Source: an uncultured Porphyromonadaceae bacterium
GTDB lineage: Bacteria; Bacteroidota; Bacteroidia; Bacteroidales; Muribaculaceae
NCBI GenBank assembly: GCA_947649495.1
Contig: CANSRU010000016.1
Span: forward strand, 1-54,768
Direction of reading: 5' to 3'
DNA: 54,768 nt
Below are positions 35,108 to 44,095 of the stretch, one piece after another (position 1 is the stretch's first letter; the number at the start of each line of letters is the position of its first letter). The notes under the pieces were generated by a model. That model saw only the letters and a list, made by a program, of their open reading frames with translations, was not told the DNA's origin and did no database searches. The position numbers and the translations under genes are program-made.

Positions 35108-36118
35108 CTAAAAAAGTGGTATGTCTATATCATCCTGATCGTCCCAGTCTTCAACCCATACGTCGAATCCCCAGTTGCCATCGCCTCCCGGTGGCAGCGG
35201 TGGATCCAGCCACAGGTCGAGATACAGGTCGAGATTGTCGCCGCGCATATCCTCCGGAATATTGCCTTTCCGGATGAGATTCCCTACCGGTATTTCATAT
35301 TTAAGCACAGTTTTGCCGTCGGAGAGCATGGCTTGAAACTCGAGTATGTTCTCGTTAGGCAAGCCCTTATGATTGCCCGGCAGGCCGAAACAGCGTATGT
35401 CGGCCGTGACATATCCTATGTCTGACGGCTCCTGGGTCCTCGTCCGCGACCACGAGTCTGATTCTATAAGATGTGTCACGGTCACGGTATTGTCGTTGGG
35501 CCTGTCGCTCTTCATCATCCGTCCGTTGGCTAATCCACTTATGGCTCCACGTGCCGAACGGAGATTGCCGATGTTGATTGTGCGTATTGTGAGATGCAGT
35601 GTGAAAATTATGTTTTTCGGATGCAGCGTGCCTATCACTTTGATGCCTTCGGCAAGATGATCCACATGGTCGGTCATTATAGTGTCCACAGCCAGCCATT
35701 CGGGCTGTCCGGCCACATAATTGTTGTCGTCGCCACGGCTTTCATACCATTTTGAGCCGGTGTGTCTCAGAGTATAAGCCTCGGCCGTCTCGGCGGCATC
35801 GAGGCCACGGAAACCTATGTAGCTGTATTCATCTTCCGTAAGGTTGAACACGGTGGCCCAATGGCGTCCTGCCGACAGATAGGGGGTCACATAGTTTATG
35901 TTATTGTCGATAGTGTGCACCTTCTCTCCGGTTTCGGAATGATGGCACATCACCGTCATGCCGGTCGGCCGGGTCTTTCCGTAATCGCTCCAATCCACAT
36001 TCAGCCGTATTTTGGATTTGCCCTTGTCGGCAGGTTCAGGATAGAAGTGTATGGTGGAGTCGCACGATGCTAACGTGACACAGATAACCATCAGGATAAA
36101 TTTCATCAATCTCACCAT
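35108..36118 (-). CDS. DUF5119 lipoprotein of the fimbrial operon
   Basis: 336 residues from the ATG at 36118; an ATG at 36106 gives almost the same signal. The longest frame, from 36256, only overlaps the upstream gene. The signal ends in VICVTLASC (cysteine 19). The mature protein resembles DUF5119: IHFYPEPADKGKSKIRLNVDWSDY near the start, then MTVMCHHSETGEKV, VTPYLSAGRHWATVFN, TIRTINIGNLRSARGAISGL, and a Trp/Asp-rich end. Proteins of this type sit with DUF3575 and fimbrillin genes in Bacteroidales and are thought to be anchor or tip components of fimbriae, like Mfa2/FimB. It starts 7 bp inside the upstream gene and ends 83 bp before the fimbrillin gene. Confidence 0.8.
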   Translation of the reverse strand: MVRLMKFILMVICVTLASCDSTIHFYPEPADKGKSKIRLNVDWSDYGKTRPTGMTVMCHHSETGEKVHTIDNNINYVTPYLSAGRHWATVFNLTEDEYSYIGFRGLDAAETAEAYTLRHTGSKWYESRGDDNNYVAGQPEWLAVDTIMTDHVDHLAEGIKVIGTLHPKNIIFTLHLTIRTINIGNLRSARGAISGLANGRMMKSDRPNDNTVTVTHLIESDSWSRTRTQEPSDIGYVTADIRCFGLPGNHKGLPNENILEFQAMLSDGKTVLKYEIPVGNLIRKGNIPEDMRGDNLDLYLDLWLDPPLPPGGDGNWGFDVWVEDWDDQDDIDIPLF

Positions 36119-37425
36119 TTCATCCACCTCCTTCCTTTTCTTTCGCGGTAAAATTTGTAAGATATGGTGAATCCGGCGCGGGTCACTCCCCAGTAAGTGC
36201 CTTTGCCTTGCGACACCATGGCTCCGTTGTGGCCCGTGTTGTGATACTTGTTCCATTTGTAGCTGATGTATCCCGCTCCTATCTGAGCCTCAAGGCTCCA
36301 TCGGCGGGCTTTGTCAAGATGGAAAGCATAGCCGTAGCCTATGCCAAGTCCGAATGCGGCATGGTTGGGGTCCTGATAGCGGTAGTCGCCGCCGGTGCTC
36401 ACGTTGAAGCCTATCACTGAGGTGTGAACGCCGAAATAGTGTCCGCATCCGGCATCTTTCGGCCAATAGCGCACTTCGGGTTGAGTGGCAAGCAGACGTA
36501 TGCGCCATCGGTCGGTGATGTCGTAGGGTGAATACCACACAGGCACATCAAGACTCCAGTGGGGCCATAGCTCTACCTCGAAGCCGAGATTGGCGCATAG
36601 GGCCACGTCCCACAGCAGGTTTGTCTTTATTGCGAAGAAGTGCCGGGCTGTGGCCATAGGAGTGGCGGGAGCCACTGTCGGTGTCATAATTTCCGGCTCG
36701 GGCAGGACTGTGGCTGTAGGTGGCATGCTGTCAGCCTTTATCTGCGGTATGGGGCGTATATGGCGTGTGTCGTAGTCTACAATAACCGATGCCCGGCGCA
36801 GATATGGCAGCACATTGTCGCGCATGGATGCGAAAGGTCTGCCTTTGTCAAGAGTGCGGAGACGTTGTTGGCGGGTGTCCGGGTCAAGATGCTTGGTTTC
36901 GTCGATGAATTTCAGCACTATCTGTGCGTATGGAATGGTGCTGTCCTCAGCGAGCATTGTGCGCATTCCATCCCAGTCGCCGGGAATGGTCGATATGGAG
37001 TAAATGCTGTCGGGGAAAAGGTAGCGTGACTGGAGTATGGATATGAACTCCTTGGCTCGTGCTGATGCCAGCCTGATGTTGTTGTCGTGCGGTCCTTCGG
37101 GCGAGGCTGTTCCAACCACGGTGATCCGTTCCACCCGCATGTCCGGGTTCAGAACCATGGAATCTATCCTGGTGAGCACCCTTTCGAGGTTACGGTCGTT
37201 ACCATGATATGAAATGTCAAGGTCGGTAATGTTAACCTTGAAGTCTATACATGCCCGTGTGCTGGATGAAACAACAACAGTGTCGGCCACTTCGGCGTGC
37301 ATGTCGGCATATACTGCAGATATCAGCATGCAGATAAATATGGCCATAGAACGCACTGAATGAAGTGGTCGTTTTATATAAATATATGCATTACCTGTGT
37401 TCTTTATAAAAGTGAATCGTGACAT
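36112..37425 (-). CDS. DUF3575 outer-membrane protein with OmpA-like domain, first gene of fimbrial operon
   Basis: 437 residues. A hydrophobic segment (MAIFICMLISAVYADMHA) begins at residue 27; the ATG at 37347 would place it at the N-terminus and may be the true start. Residues about 55-215 resemble an OmpA-like region: ITVVGTASPEGPHDNNIRLASARAKEFI carries the characteristic ASARA element. Residues 265-437 match DUF3575, a beta-barrel-like domain: FFAIKTNLLWDVALCANLGFEVEL, HWSLDVPVWYSPYD, YFGVHTSVIGFNV, and GAGYISYKWNKY. In related operons this protein is the outer-membrane partner of the fimbrial lipoproteins. A C10 tract on the plus strand (G10 on this one) lies 120 bp upstream (37546-37555). 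Confidence 0.85.
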   Translation of the reverse strand: MSRFTFIKNTGNAYIYIKRPLHSVRSMAIFICMLISAVYADMHAEVADTVVVSSSTRACIDFKVNITDLDISYHGNDRNLERVLTRIDSMVLNPDMRVERITVVGTASPEGPHDNNIRLASARAKEFISILQSRYLFPDSIYSISTIPGDWDGMRTMLAEDSTIPYAQIVLKFIDETKHLDPDTRQQRLRTLDKGRPFASMRDNVLPYLRRASVIVDYDTRHIRPIPQIKADSMPPTATVLPEPEIMTPTVAPATPMATARHFFAIKTNLLWDVALCANLGFEVELWPHWSLDVPVWYSPYDITDRWRIRLLATQPEVRYWPKDAGCGHYFGVHTSVIGFNVSTGGDYRYQDPNHAAFGLGIGYGYAFHLDKARRWSLEAQIGAGYISYKWNKYHNTGHNGAMVSQGKGTYWGVTRAGFTISYKFYRERKGRRWMKW

Positions 37426-37508
37426 TCAAATTATAAAGTTAGATACAATTACTATTAGCCTATCTTAAAGAAAAGTGTAAACTCTTGCTGTTTACTGAAA
37501 TGCGGATG

Positions 37509-37516
37509 CAAAATTA
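37509..37516 (-). promoter_or_regulatory. candidate promoter of the fimbrial operon
   Basis: TAATTTTG on the minus strand is an exact -7 element, 30 bp downstream of the G10 tract. The leader would be about 75-80 nt to the ATG at 37425. Confidence 0.5.
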
Positions 37517-37545
37517 ATAATTCAGAGGTGCAAGGCTGAAATTTA

Positions 37546-37555
37546 CCCCCCCCCC
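37546..37555. repeat. C10/G10 homopolymer tract upstream of the fimbrial operon
   Basis: Ten consecutive C on the plus strand. In the minus-strand direction the order is AT-rich block, G10, TAA, about 15 nt, TGCACC, then the -7 box. A C9 tract in a similar order is at 48256-48264. Confidence 0.9.
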
Positions 37556-37692
37556 AATTTAGTGAATATTAACTAAATTAATCTTATTTAACGCAAGAGA
37601 TATTTCATTCCTATCGCACCACCTCCGCTTAAAAGCATGTATCGGTTGAAAAACCACATGTTTAGGTGACAAAATTATTTTTTTAGCAGGCG

Positions 37693-37700
37693 TAACTTTA
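37693..37700 (+). promoter_or_regulatory. promoter of the unknown lipoprotein gene
   Basis: TAACTTTA fits TAnnTTTG except at the last base and is followed by CGCC. The expected start near 37706 makes the ATG at 37729, not the upstream GTG at 37705, the start codon. Confidence 0.5.
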
Positions 37701-37728
37701 CGCCGTGAACCAATCAAAAGATAATTTT

Positions 37729-38949
37729 ATGAAATCTGTTGACAAATTTATTAAGATTGCGACCATGCTTCTGATGGCTGTTGTCGTTTATTCGTGCGGC
37801 GATTCCGATGACGAATTTGAGTATGGAACCGGCGAGGGTCAATCCAACGGTCTGTTCCTTATAGAGACCAAGAGTGACTTCATTCTGTTTGCTGAAGGAA
37901 TATGGGTGTCGGAGTCCAATCCTGAAAACTGGATGTTTGTGGGAAGCGACACTTGGCCGTTTAATTCCGAATGTATGTCCATAAACTGGGGTGGAAATTT
38001 ATATGATGGTCATTCGTATATCACGAAATATAAAGATCCTGAATGCCTGAGAATAGGCAATCTGAGCCCTAACGACGCTAAATTCTATGTCGAATGGTTT
38101 AATCCCAAAACCAATAGGATGCAGATTTATAACGAAAAGACCCGTACTTCGGAGGTGTTCCGGTGTAATTCTTCTGAAAAGCGGGTGGTGAAATTCGATA
38201 ACGACAATACTTCTTTCACCGGCGATGTTGTGGTAAGTGCATACCGGAAAGCCGATGATGTTTCGCCGGTATATGTGGCCAAGTCATATATGTCCTGGTT
38301 TGACGAGTCCCAGTTCTGGATGCCGGGTGAGAAAATCAAAATTGAGCTGTATTCCAAATACGCACCGTCGCAGATTTACGACACCCGCACTTATGTCAAT
38401 CTGAAGTCGGACAATCCATACAACTACGGCTCGACTATACAGTATAAAGGTTATGGCAAATGGAATGCTCCCGAATCAGATGAAGTGGAGAGCAAGGTGG
38501 CTTTCCGTAAGGTCAGCTCCATTACATCGGGTAAAAAATATCTGCTCTACAGTCCCGAGCTCGGCAGGGTTTCCGATTTCAGCATTGATGATAGCACTGA
38601 TGAATACGACTATACTTGGCTCATGTCCAAAAAGTGTGAGATAGAGCAGGGTGTGATATATGCCTCGGAAGAAAGCGCATGTACTCTGACTGTAACTCCC
38701 TACACCAATAGATATTATGTTAAGTATCCCGACGGGCTGTATCTTTGGGTAGATGCCCGTGATGTATATTGTTATCAACGAATGGATAGCCCGGTATCAA
38801 GCTATAGTACATGGAGATTTACAGCTTTTGGAGATGGATTTGTTGTGAAAAACGATATTTCAGACAGATATATGGTGCTTGATGACACCGGTGTGGCCGA
38901 GACCTCATCTACCGGCGGCGTTCTGCATCTTTATCAGATGATGGAATAA
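37729..38949 (+). CDS. lipoprotein of unknown function (406 aa)
   Basis: Starting at the ATG 37729 gives a lipoprotein signal (IKIATMLLMAVVVYSC, cysteine 23), followed by an acidic GDSDDEFEYGTGEG stretch like the surface-export tags of Bacteroidetes lipoproteins, so the protein may face outward. I recognise no family. The body is rich in Tyr, Trp, Asp and Ser with no repeats. The second half (KVSSITSGKKYLLYSPEL, then YYVKYPDGLYLWVDARDVY, and YMVLDDTGVAETSSTGGVL) reads like a beta-trefoil or carbohydrate-binding fold, but this is only an impression. It is AT-richer than the genes around it. It faces the fimbrial operon across the C10 tract and ends at a hairpin (38974-39002). Confidence 0.8.
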   Translation: MKSVDKFIKIATMLLMAVVVYSCGDSDDEFEYGTGEGQSNGLFLIETKSDFILFAEGIWVSESNPENWMFVGSDTWPFNSECMSINWGGNLYDGHSYITKYKDPECLRIGNLSPNDAKFYVEWFNPKTNRMQIYNEKTRTSEVFRCNSSEKRVVKFDNDNTSFTGDVVVSAYRKADDVSPVYVAKSYMSWFDESQFWMPGEKIKIELYSKYAPSQIYDTRTYVNLKSDNPYNYGSTIQYKGYGKWNAPESDEVESKVAFRKVSSITSGKKYLLYSPELGRVSDFSIDDSTDEYDYTWLMSKKCEIEQGVIYASEESACTLTVTPYTNRYYVKYPDGLYLWVDARDVYCYQRMDSPVSSYSTWRFTAFGDGFVVKNDISDRYMVLDDTGVAETSSTGGVLHLYQMME

Positions 38950-38973
38950 GAAAGGTGTGTTATGATTCAGTTG

Positions 38974-39002
38974 CGCCCGCCGGTTTTTTGAATTGGCGGG
39001 CG
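38974..39002 (+). terminator. terminator after the unknown lipoprotein gene
   Basis: CGCCCGCC (38974-38981) pairs with GGCGGGCG (38995-39002); the loop is T-rich. It is 25 nt after the stop codon. Confidence 0.6.
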
Positions 39003-39165
39003 TATCTATATATAAATATGTGTGTAGTGTGTGATAAATTCGCACATATAGGGCATGGCGGGGTGTTAACTTTGCATCGGAATGATTTTTATAGTGTGCG
39101 ACGGAAAATGATGAAAAAACTTATGCTTATCTACGGCGACGGATGGAATAACGGGGTATTATTCG

Positions 39166-39173
39166 TATCTTTG
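39166..39173 (+). promoter_or_regulatory. promoter of the LptF/LptG gene
   Basis: TATCTTTG exactly, 30 bp before the ATG at 39204. Confidence 0.6.
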
Positions 39174-39203
39174 CCCCACGTAAAAAAGTAGACACTGCGC
39201 GAT

Positions 39204-41114
39204 ATGTTAGGAATAAAAAGACTATATCTGTTCATGCTGCGGAGCTTTGTGCCTCTGTTTGTAATGACGTTCTTTATATGCCTCTTCATAGTGCTCATGC
39301 AGTTTCTGTGGAGATATATCGACGATCTTGTGGGCAAGGGATTGAGTGTGGATGTGATAGCGGAGCTGTTTTTCTACGCCGCTCTCACCATGATACCCAT
39401 GGCTCTGCCGCTTGCCATATTGCTGGCGTCGCTGATGACATTCGGCAACCTCGGCGAGCAGTTCGAGCTTACGGCCATGAAGGCGTCGGGAGTGTCGCTC
39501 ATCAAGGCCATGCGTCCGCTCATGGTGCTGATAGGCTTGATAGCCATAGGGGCGTTTTTCTTTCAGAACAATGTGCTGCCGGTAGCGCAGACCAAGATGT
39601 GGACACTGCTCTACTCCATGCGTCAGAAATCGCCCGAACTGGAGATTCCCGAGGGGGTGTTCTACGACCAGATTCCTGGCTACAATCTCTTTGTGCAGGA
39701 GAAGAACCGCGAGAACGGTACACTCTACGAGGTGATGATCTATGATATGTCGAAAGGGTTCGACAATGCGAGCATCATACTTGCCGACTCGGGCCGAATG
39801 GCCATGACGGAGGATAAGAACCATCTGTTCCTGAAGCTGTGGCAGGGCGAGTCGTTCGAGAATCTGAAGGAGGCCGGCGCGGGCAATGTGAAGAATGTGC
39901 CCTATCGGCGCGAGTCGTTCGACCTTAAGGAGATATTGCTGAAGTTTGATGCCAATTTCAACCGTATGGACGAGGATGGAATGCGTAATCAGTATGTGGG
40001 CAAGAACATCAGTGAACTGCGGGCCACAATTGATTCCGTTTCGTTGCGTGTGGACAGTCTCGGCCGGGATTATGGCGAGCAGGTGATGACGGCTCCGCGT
40101 GTGGGCGTGCCGTACAATAAGATTGAGGTGCACGATGGGAAGCAGGTGAAAATCAAGATTCCCGATGTGCAGATGGCGCATCCGTTGAATGTCGATTCCA
40201 TATTCCGGGGCACGAGTTCGGCTGCTCAGGTCAACTATCTCAGTCAGGCTCTCAACAAAGCCAAGCAGCAGCGGCAGGAGTTTGAATTCCGCGGGTTGGT
40301 GATGCAGGATGAACGCAAGACCATTCGCCGCCACGACATCGAATTGCAGAAGAAGTTCACGCTGTCGTTTGCCTGTATCATATTCTTCTTTATCGGTGCT
40401 CCGCTCGGCGCGATTATACGCAAGGGTGGTCTCGGCATGCCTTTGGTGATATCGGTGTTGCTGTTCATATTCTATTATATAATAGACAATACCGGTTACA
40501 AGATGGCGCGCGACGGCCGTGTGGCCGTGTGGGAGGGCATGTGGCTGAGTTCGGCTGTGCTGCTTCCGCTCGGTATATTCTTTACCTATAAGGCCGTTAA
40601 GGATTCGGCTGTGTTCAACCGCGACGCGTATCTCAACTTCTTCCGCAAGCTGATAGGCAGCAACGAAGTGCGCCATATAGCCATGAAGGAACTGGTGATG
40701 GAGGATGTGGAACCGGCCAAGGCCCATGCCATGCTTGAGGAACTGGTGGCGAGGTCGGAGGAATATCTGAAAGCCAACCGCAAGCGCCCGAACTATATAA
40801 ATTACTGGCTTCACGGTTACAGCCGTAGTGCTTTGCGCGAACTGTCGCGCGAACTTGAACTCACGGTGGCGTATCTGGCAAACAGCCGCGACAAGCTGGT
40901 GATAAACAAATTGATGGATTATCCAATACTGCGCAGCCTGTGGTTCTATCATCCTACCAACTACCGGCCTGCCGCATGGGCGGCGATAGTGCTGTTCCCG
41001 ATAGGATTGCCTGTATATCTTGTGGGTCTTCGCCAGCTCGGTATATTGCGCAATGAGATAAAAACCATAATAAAGGTGAGCGGAGAGCTTGCTGAACTTG
41101 TTGATAAGAAATAA
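39204..41114 (+). CDS. LptF/LptG (YjgP/YjgQ) family permease
   Basis: 636 residues. N-terminal helices around 12-32, 54-80 and 98-120 ([17 protein letters not shown] is the first), a large soluble beta-jellyroll region from about 135 to 385, then C-terminal helices ([21 protein letters not shown] is typical of the family). It is the membrane subunit that moves lipopolysaccharide from the inner membrane to the periplasmic bridge with LptB. After the last canonical helix it continues for about 180 residues, including a pair of helices near the end ([18 protein letters not shown]); this longer form is common in Bacteroidales. F or G cannot be told apart here. ribBA begins 25 bp later and is probably co-transcribed. 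Confidence 0.93.
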   Translation: MLGIKRLYLFMLRSFVPLFVMTFFICLFIVLMQFLWRYIDDLVGKGLSVDVIAELFFYAALTMIPMALPLAILLASLMTFGNLGEQFELTAMKASGVSLIKAMRPLMVLIGLIAIGAFFFQNNVLPVAQTKMWTLLYSMRQKSPELEIPEGVFYDQIPGYNLFVQEKNRENGTLYEVMIYDMSKGFDNASIILADSGRMAMTEDKNHLFLKLWQGESFENLKEAGAGNVKNVPYRRESFDLKEILLKFDANFNRMDEDGMRNQYVGKNISELRATIDSVSLRVDSLGRDYGEQVMTAPRVGVPYNKIEVHDGKQVKIKIPDVQMAHPLNVDSIFRGTSSAAQVNYLSQALNKAKQQRQEFEFRGLVMQDERKTIRRHDIELQKKFTLSFACIIFFFIGAPLGAIIRKGGLGMPLVISVLLFIFYYIIDNTGYKMARDGRVAVWEGMWLSSAVLLPLGIFFTYKAVKDSAVFNRDAYLNFFRKLIGSNEVRHIAMKELVMEDVEPAKAHAMLEELVARSEEYLKANRKRPNYINYWLHGYSRSALRELSRELELTVAYLANSRDKLVINKLMDYPILRSLWFYHPTNYRPAAWAAIVLFPIGLPVYLVGLRQLGILRNEIKTIIKVSGELAELVDKK

Positions 41115-41139
41115 CACGTACACACTACATATCGATTAT

Positions 41140-42360
41140 ATGGAAACTAAAAACATAAAACTTGATACCATAGAAGAGGCTATAGAGGCTTTTCGTGCAG
41201 GTCAGTTTGTGATAGTGGTTGACGATGAGGACCGTGAAAATGAGGGCGACCTGATAATGGCCGCCGAAAAGGTTACCGCCGACCATGTCAATTTTATGAT
41301 AACCAACGCGCGCGGAGAACTTTGTGCCCCGCTCACCATATCGCGCTGCCGCGAACTCGGGCTTGCCCATCAGGTGGCCGACAACACATCGATGCTCGGC
41401 ACTCCGTTTACCATCACTGTGGATAAGCTCGAAGGCTGTACCACTGGAGTTTCCGCACACGACCGCGCTGCGACTCTACGGGCTCTTGCCGATCCGGCTT
41501 CGGTGCCGTCGACATTCGGACGCCCGGGGCATGTGCATCCGCTTTATGCCCAGGATGAGGGGGTGTTGCGTCGTCCGGGACATACGGAGGCCGGAGTGGA
41601 TCTCGCACGTCTGGCAGGATTGCATCCCGCGGCAACTCTCATTGAGATTCTGAACGAGGATGGAACTATGGCCCGTCTGCCCCAGTTGCGTAAGAAAGCT
41701 GATGAGTGGGGGCTGAAACTGGTGTCGATACGTGATCTGATAGCTTACCGCATGCGCGAGGAGTCGTCGGTGGAGCAGGGCGTTGAGGTGGATATGCCTA
41801 CAGATTATGGACATTTCCGCCTGATACCGTTCCGTCAGAAATCCAATGGTATGGAGCATATAGCCCTGATTAAGGGTGATGTGGCCGATGGCGAACCGGT
41901 GCTGGTGCGCGTGCATTCATCGTGTGCCACCGGCGATATATTCGGCTCGCAACGATGCGACTGCGGTGCGCAGCTTCACGAGGCCATGCGCATGATCAAT
42001 CAGGAGGGCCGCGGTGTGGTGCTTTATCTGAATCAGGAGGGTCGCGGTATCGGACTTATGGATAAGATTCGTGCGTACAAACTCCAGGAGGAGGGGCTCG
42101 ACACGGTCGATGCCAATCTGCATCTCGGACATAAGGCCGATGAGCGTGATTATGGTGTGGGAGCGCAGATTCTGCATAATCTCGGCATCAAAAAGATGCG
42201 CCTGCTCTCAAATAACCCGGTGAAGCGTGTGGGGCTTGAAGGTTATGGACTCGAGGTGGTGGAGAATGTGCCGATAGAGATTGAGCCCAACGACTACAAC
42301 CGTTTCTACATGCACACTAAAAAGGAACGTATGGGGCATCACCTTGACAAGGTGGATTGA
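41140..42360 (+). CDS. ribBA: bifunctional 3,4-DHBP synthase / GTP cyclohydrolase II
   Basis: 406 residues from the ATG at 41140, the usual start ([18 protein letters not shown]). Riboflavin synthesis. The N-terminal RibB domain (1-205) turns ribulose-5-phosphate into 3,4-dihydroxy-2-butanone-4-phosphate: [17 protein letters not shown], and the GRPGHVHPL and [14 protein letters not shown] motifs. The C-terminal RibA domain (about 210-400) opens [23 protein letters not shown] has the zinc cysteines, and [18 protein letters not shown] the catalytic region. Both active sites look intact. No FMN riboswitch is visible upstream; it seems to be read from the lptF/G promoter at 39166. Confidence 0.97.
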   Translation: METKNIKLDTIEEAIEAFRAGQFVIVVDDEDRENEGDLIMAAEKVTADHVNFMITNARGELCAPLTISRCRELGLAHQVADNTSMLGTPFTITVDKLEGCTTGVSAHDRAATLRALADPASVPSTFGRPGHVHPLYAQDEGVLRRPGHTEAGVDLARLAGLHPAATLIEILNEDGTMARLPQLRKKADEWGLKLVSIRDLIAYRMREESSVEQGVEVDMPTDYGHFRLIPFRQKSNGMEHIALIKGDVADGEPVLVRVHSSCATGDIFGSQRCDCGAQLHEAMRMINQEGRGVVLYLNQEGRGIGLMDKIRAYKLQEEGLDTVDANLHLGHKADERDYGVGAQILHNLGIKKMRLLSNNPVKRVGLEGYGLEVVENVPIEIEPNDYNRFYMHTKKERMGHHLDKVD

Positions 42361-42372
42361 TAGTATCCCCGA

Positions 42373-42418
42373 CATAAAATAGAAAAAGCAGCAATATTGC
42401 TGCTTTTTCTATTTTATG
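42373..42418. terminator. bidirectional terminator, 46-bp perfect palindrome
   Basis: Each half reads CATAAAATAGAAAAAGCAGC then AAT and is followed by its exact reverse complement. The A/T-rich outer parts give T-rich tails on both strands. It sits between ribBA (stop 42360) and fucO (stop 42430). Confidence 0.85.
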
Positions 42419-42429
42419 GATAAATGGGG

Positions 42430-43584
42430 TTACAGAACTTTGCGGTATAATTGCTCGATTTCGGAAAGCGTAACCTCACGTGGATTGCCGGGAGTGCATA
42501 CATCGTTTATGGCCTGGGCTGCAAGACGTGGTATGTCGGCTTCAGTTATGCCTAGCTCTGACAGATGTTGAGGTATACCTACCTTTACAGCAAGCTCCTT
42601 GACTGCCTTCACTGCTGCCAGCGATGCTTCATCGCGGCTCATTCCGGTGGTGTCTACCCCCATGGCACGTGCTATCTCGGGATATTTGCCGGTGCATGCG
42701 GGCATGTTGAATTCCATTATGGTGGGGAGGAGAAGCGCGTTGGCCACACCGTGGGGAATATCGAACAGCGAGCCGAGAGGATGTGCCATTCCGTGTACAA
42801 GTCCCAGACCGACATTCGAGAATGCCATGCCGGCAATATATTGGGCCACTGCCATGCCGTTTCGGGCATCGGGGTTGGACGGTTCCTCCACAGCCACGGG
42901 CAGATAGCGGCTTATCATACGTATGGCCTCAATCTCAAACATGTCTGACATGCTCCATGCGCCTTTGGTTATATAGCCTTCTATAGCATGGGTAAGGGCA
43001 TCCATTCCGGTGGCTGCAGTGAGATTTTTCGGCAGGCTGTACATCAATTCCGCATCGATTATGGCCACTGCCGGAATGTCGTTGGGATCCACACATACCA
43101 TCTTTTTCTGTTTATCCTCATCGATTATCACATAGTTGATGGTGGTTTCGGCGGCGGTACCGGCGGTGGTGGGGAGCGCCACTATGGGTACACTTTTGTT
43201 TTTGGTTGGAGCACAGCCTTCAAGCGATACGATGTCGGAAAACTCGGGGTTGTTGACCACAATGCCTATTCCTTTGGCGGTATCAATGGCTGAGCCTCCG
43301 CCTATGGCTATTATGAAATCGGCGCCCGATTTTTTGTAAGCCTCGATGCCCTGTTTAACATTCGTGACAGTGGGGTTGGGCTTTACATCGCTGAATATCT
43401 CGTAGGGTATTGATGCGGCATCAAGTACGTCTGTGACCATTTTAGCCACGCCAAATTTGATAAGGCCGGCGTCTGTCACCACCAGTGCCTTGTTTTTGCC
43501 AAGGCGTGCCACCACTTCGGGCAATTCGCGGCGCGCGCCGGGCCCGAAATAGGATACTTCGTTGAGGATAAATCTATTAATCAT
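42430..43584 (-). CDS. fucO: iron-dependent alcohol dehydrogenase, lactaldehyde reductase type
   Basis: 384 residues of the group III (Fe-dependent) alcohol dehydrogenases, closest by eye to FucO, which reduces lactaldehyde to 1,2-propanediol in fucose and rhamnose breakdown. Seen: NAD-binding IAIGGGSAIDTAKGIG (about 92-107), PTTAGTAAETT, the metal site MDALTHAIEGYITKGA with the upstream aspartate, and GLVHGMAHPLGSLFDIPHGVANA with the remaining histidines. It follows trxA by 29 bp on the same strand. No fucose or rhamnose genes adjoin it, so the substrate is assigned by similarity only. Confidence 0.88.
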   Translation of the reverse strand: MINRFILNEVSYFGPGARRELPEVVARLGKNKALVVTDAGLIKFGVAKMVTDVLDAASIPYEIFSDVKPNPTVTNVKQGIEAYKKSGADFIIAIGGGSAIDTAKGIGIVVNNPEFSDIVSLEGCAPTKNKSVPIVALPTTAGTAAETTINYVIIDEDKQKKMVCVDPNDIPAVAIIDAELMYSLPKNLTAATGMDALTHAIEGYITKGAWSMSDMFEIEAIRMISRYLPVAVEEPSNPDARNGMAVAQYIAGMAFSNVGLGLVHGMAHPLGSLFDIPHGVANALLLPTIMEFNMPACTGKYPEIARAMGVDTTGMSRDEASLAAVKAVKELAVKVGIPQHLSELGITEADIPRLAAQAINDVCTPGNPREVTLSEIEQLYRKVL

Positions 43585-43613
43585 GGTATATGTGTGGGTT
43601 CTATATCGTTACT

Positions 43614-43937
43614 TTAGAGCACAAGAAGTTTTTCAATCCGTTCCTTGAGCTGTTCTTTGGTAGCTCCGGTCATGCGGAGGTCGCGTACCTGTTCGCCATT
43701 CTTGAAGAAGAGAACGGTGGGTATCGACATGATGCGGAAATCTGTGCTGAGTTCCGATTCTTCGTCGATGTTGTATTTGCCTATCACCACGCGGTCGGCA
43801 TATTCTTCGGCGAGTTCGTCAATAACGGGAGCAAGGCGCATGCAGGGACCGCACCAGGTGGCCCAGAAGTCTATCACCACGGGGCGTCCGGATTCAATTA
43901 CCTCTTTAACGTTGCTGTCAGTAAATTTGTAAGCCAT
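43614..43937 (-). CDS. trxA: thioredoxin
   Basis: 107 residues, typical size. The active site is WATWCGPCMRLAPV at about 27-40, and the cis-proline loop IPTVLFFKNGEQV follows. It reduces protein disulfides in the cytoplasm; there is no signal peptide. It precedes fucO by 29 bp and has its own -7 box at 44003-44010. The link with fucO is likely only transcriptional. Confidence 0.96.
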   Translation of the reverse strand: MAYKFTDSNVKEVIESGRPVVIDFWATWCGPCMRLAPVIDELAEEYADRVVIGKYNIDEESELSTDFRIMSIPTVLFFKNGEQVRDLRMTGATKEQLKERIEKLLVL

Positions 43938-44002
43938 AGTTTGTTATGTTAAGTTATTAATATAGTTTCCGTTTTAGTAACAATGTCGGTGGACATTAGT
44001 CG

Positions 44003-44010
44003 CAAATATA
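44003..44010 (-). promoter_or_regulatory. promoter of trxA-fucO
   Basis: TATATTTG on the minus strand is an exact -7 element, about 66 bp before the trxA ATG. Confidence 0.55.
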
Positions 44011-44040
44011 AGAAAAAATCGTCAATTACCACGTATAAAA

Positions 44041-44070
44041 CAGGCTGCGGAAAATACATTCCGCAGCCTG
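44041..44070 (-). terminator. terminator of the DUF3857 pair
   Basis: CAGGCTGCGGAA (44041-44052) pairs perfectly with TTCCGCAGCCTG (44059-44070), followed by TTTTAT on the minus strand, 25 nt after the stop codon at 44096. Confidence 0.8.
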
Positions 44071-44095
44071 CCTGTCCGGGTTGCAATTATGGATG

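Larger units (their letters stand above)
37426..37728. other. divergent intergenic region with C10 tract
   Basis: About 300 bp between the fimbrial operon and the lipoprotein gene. It holds the minus-strand -7 box 37509-37516, the C10 homopolymer 37546-37555, an AT-rich block (37556-37590), and the plus-strand -7 box 37693-37700. No gene is seen. Confidence 0.75.

Noticed and set aside
37705-37728. GTG at 37705 as start of the lipoprotein gene
   Set aside because: It falls at the expected transcription start, and the ATG at 37729 gives a normal lipoprotein signal.
39222-41123. Open frame of 633 codons antisense to the LptF/LptG gene
   Set aside because: The composition is implausible (many His, Arg and Gln) and the sense strand is a clear membrane protein with a promoter.
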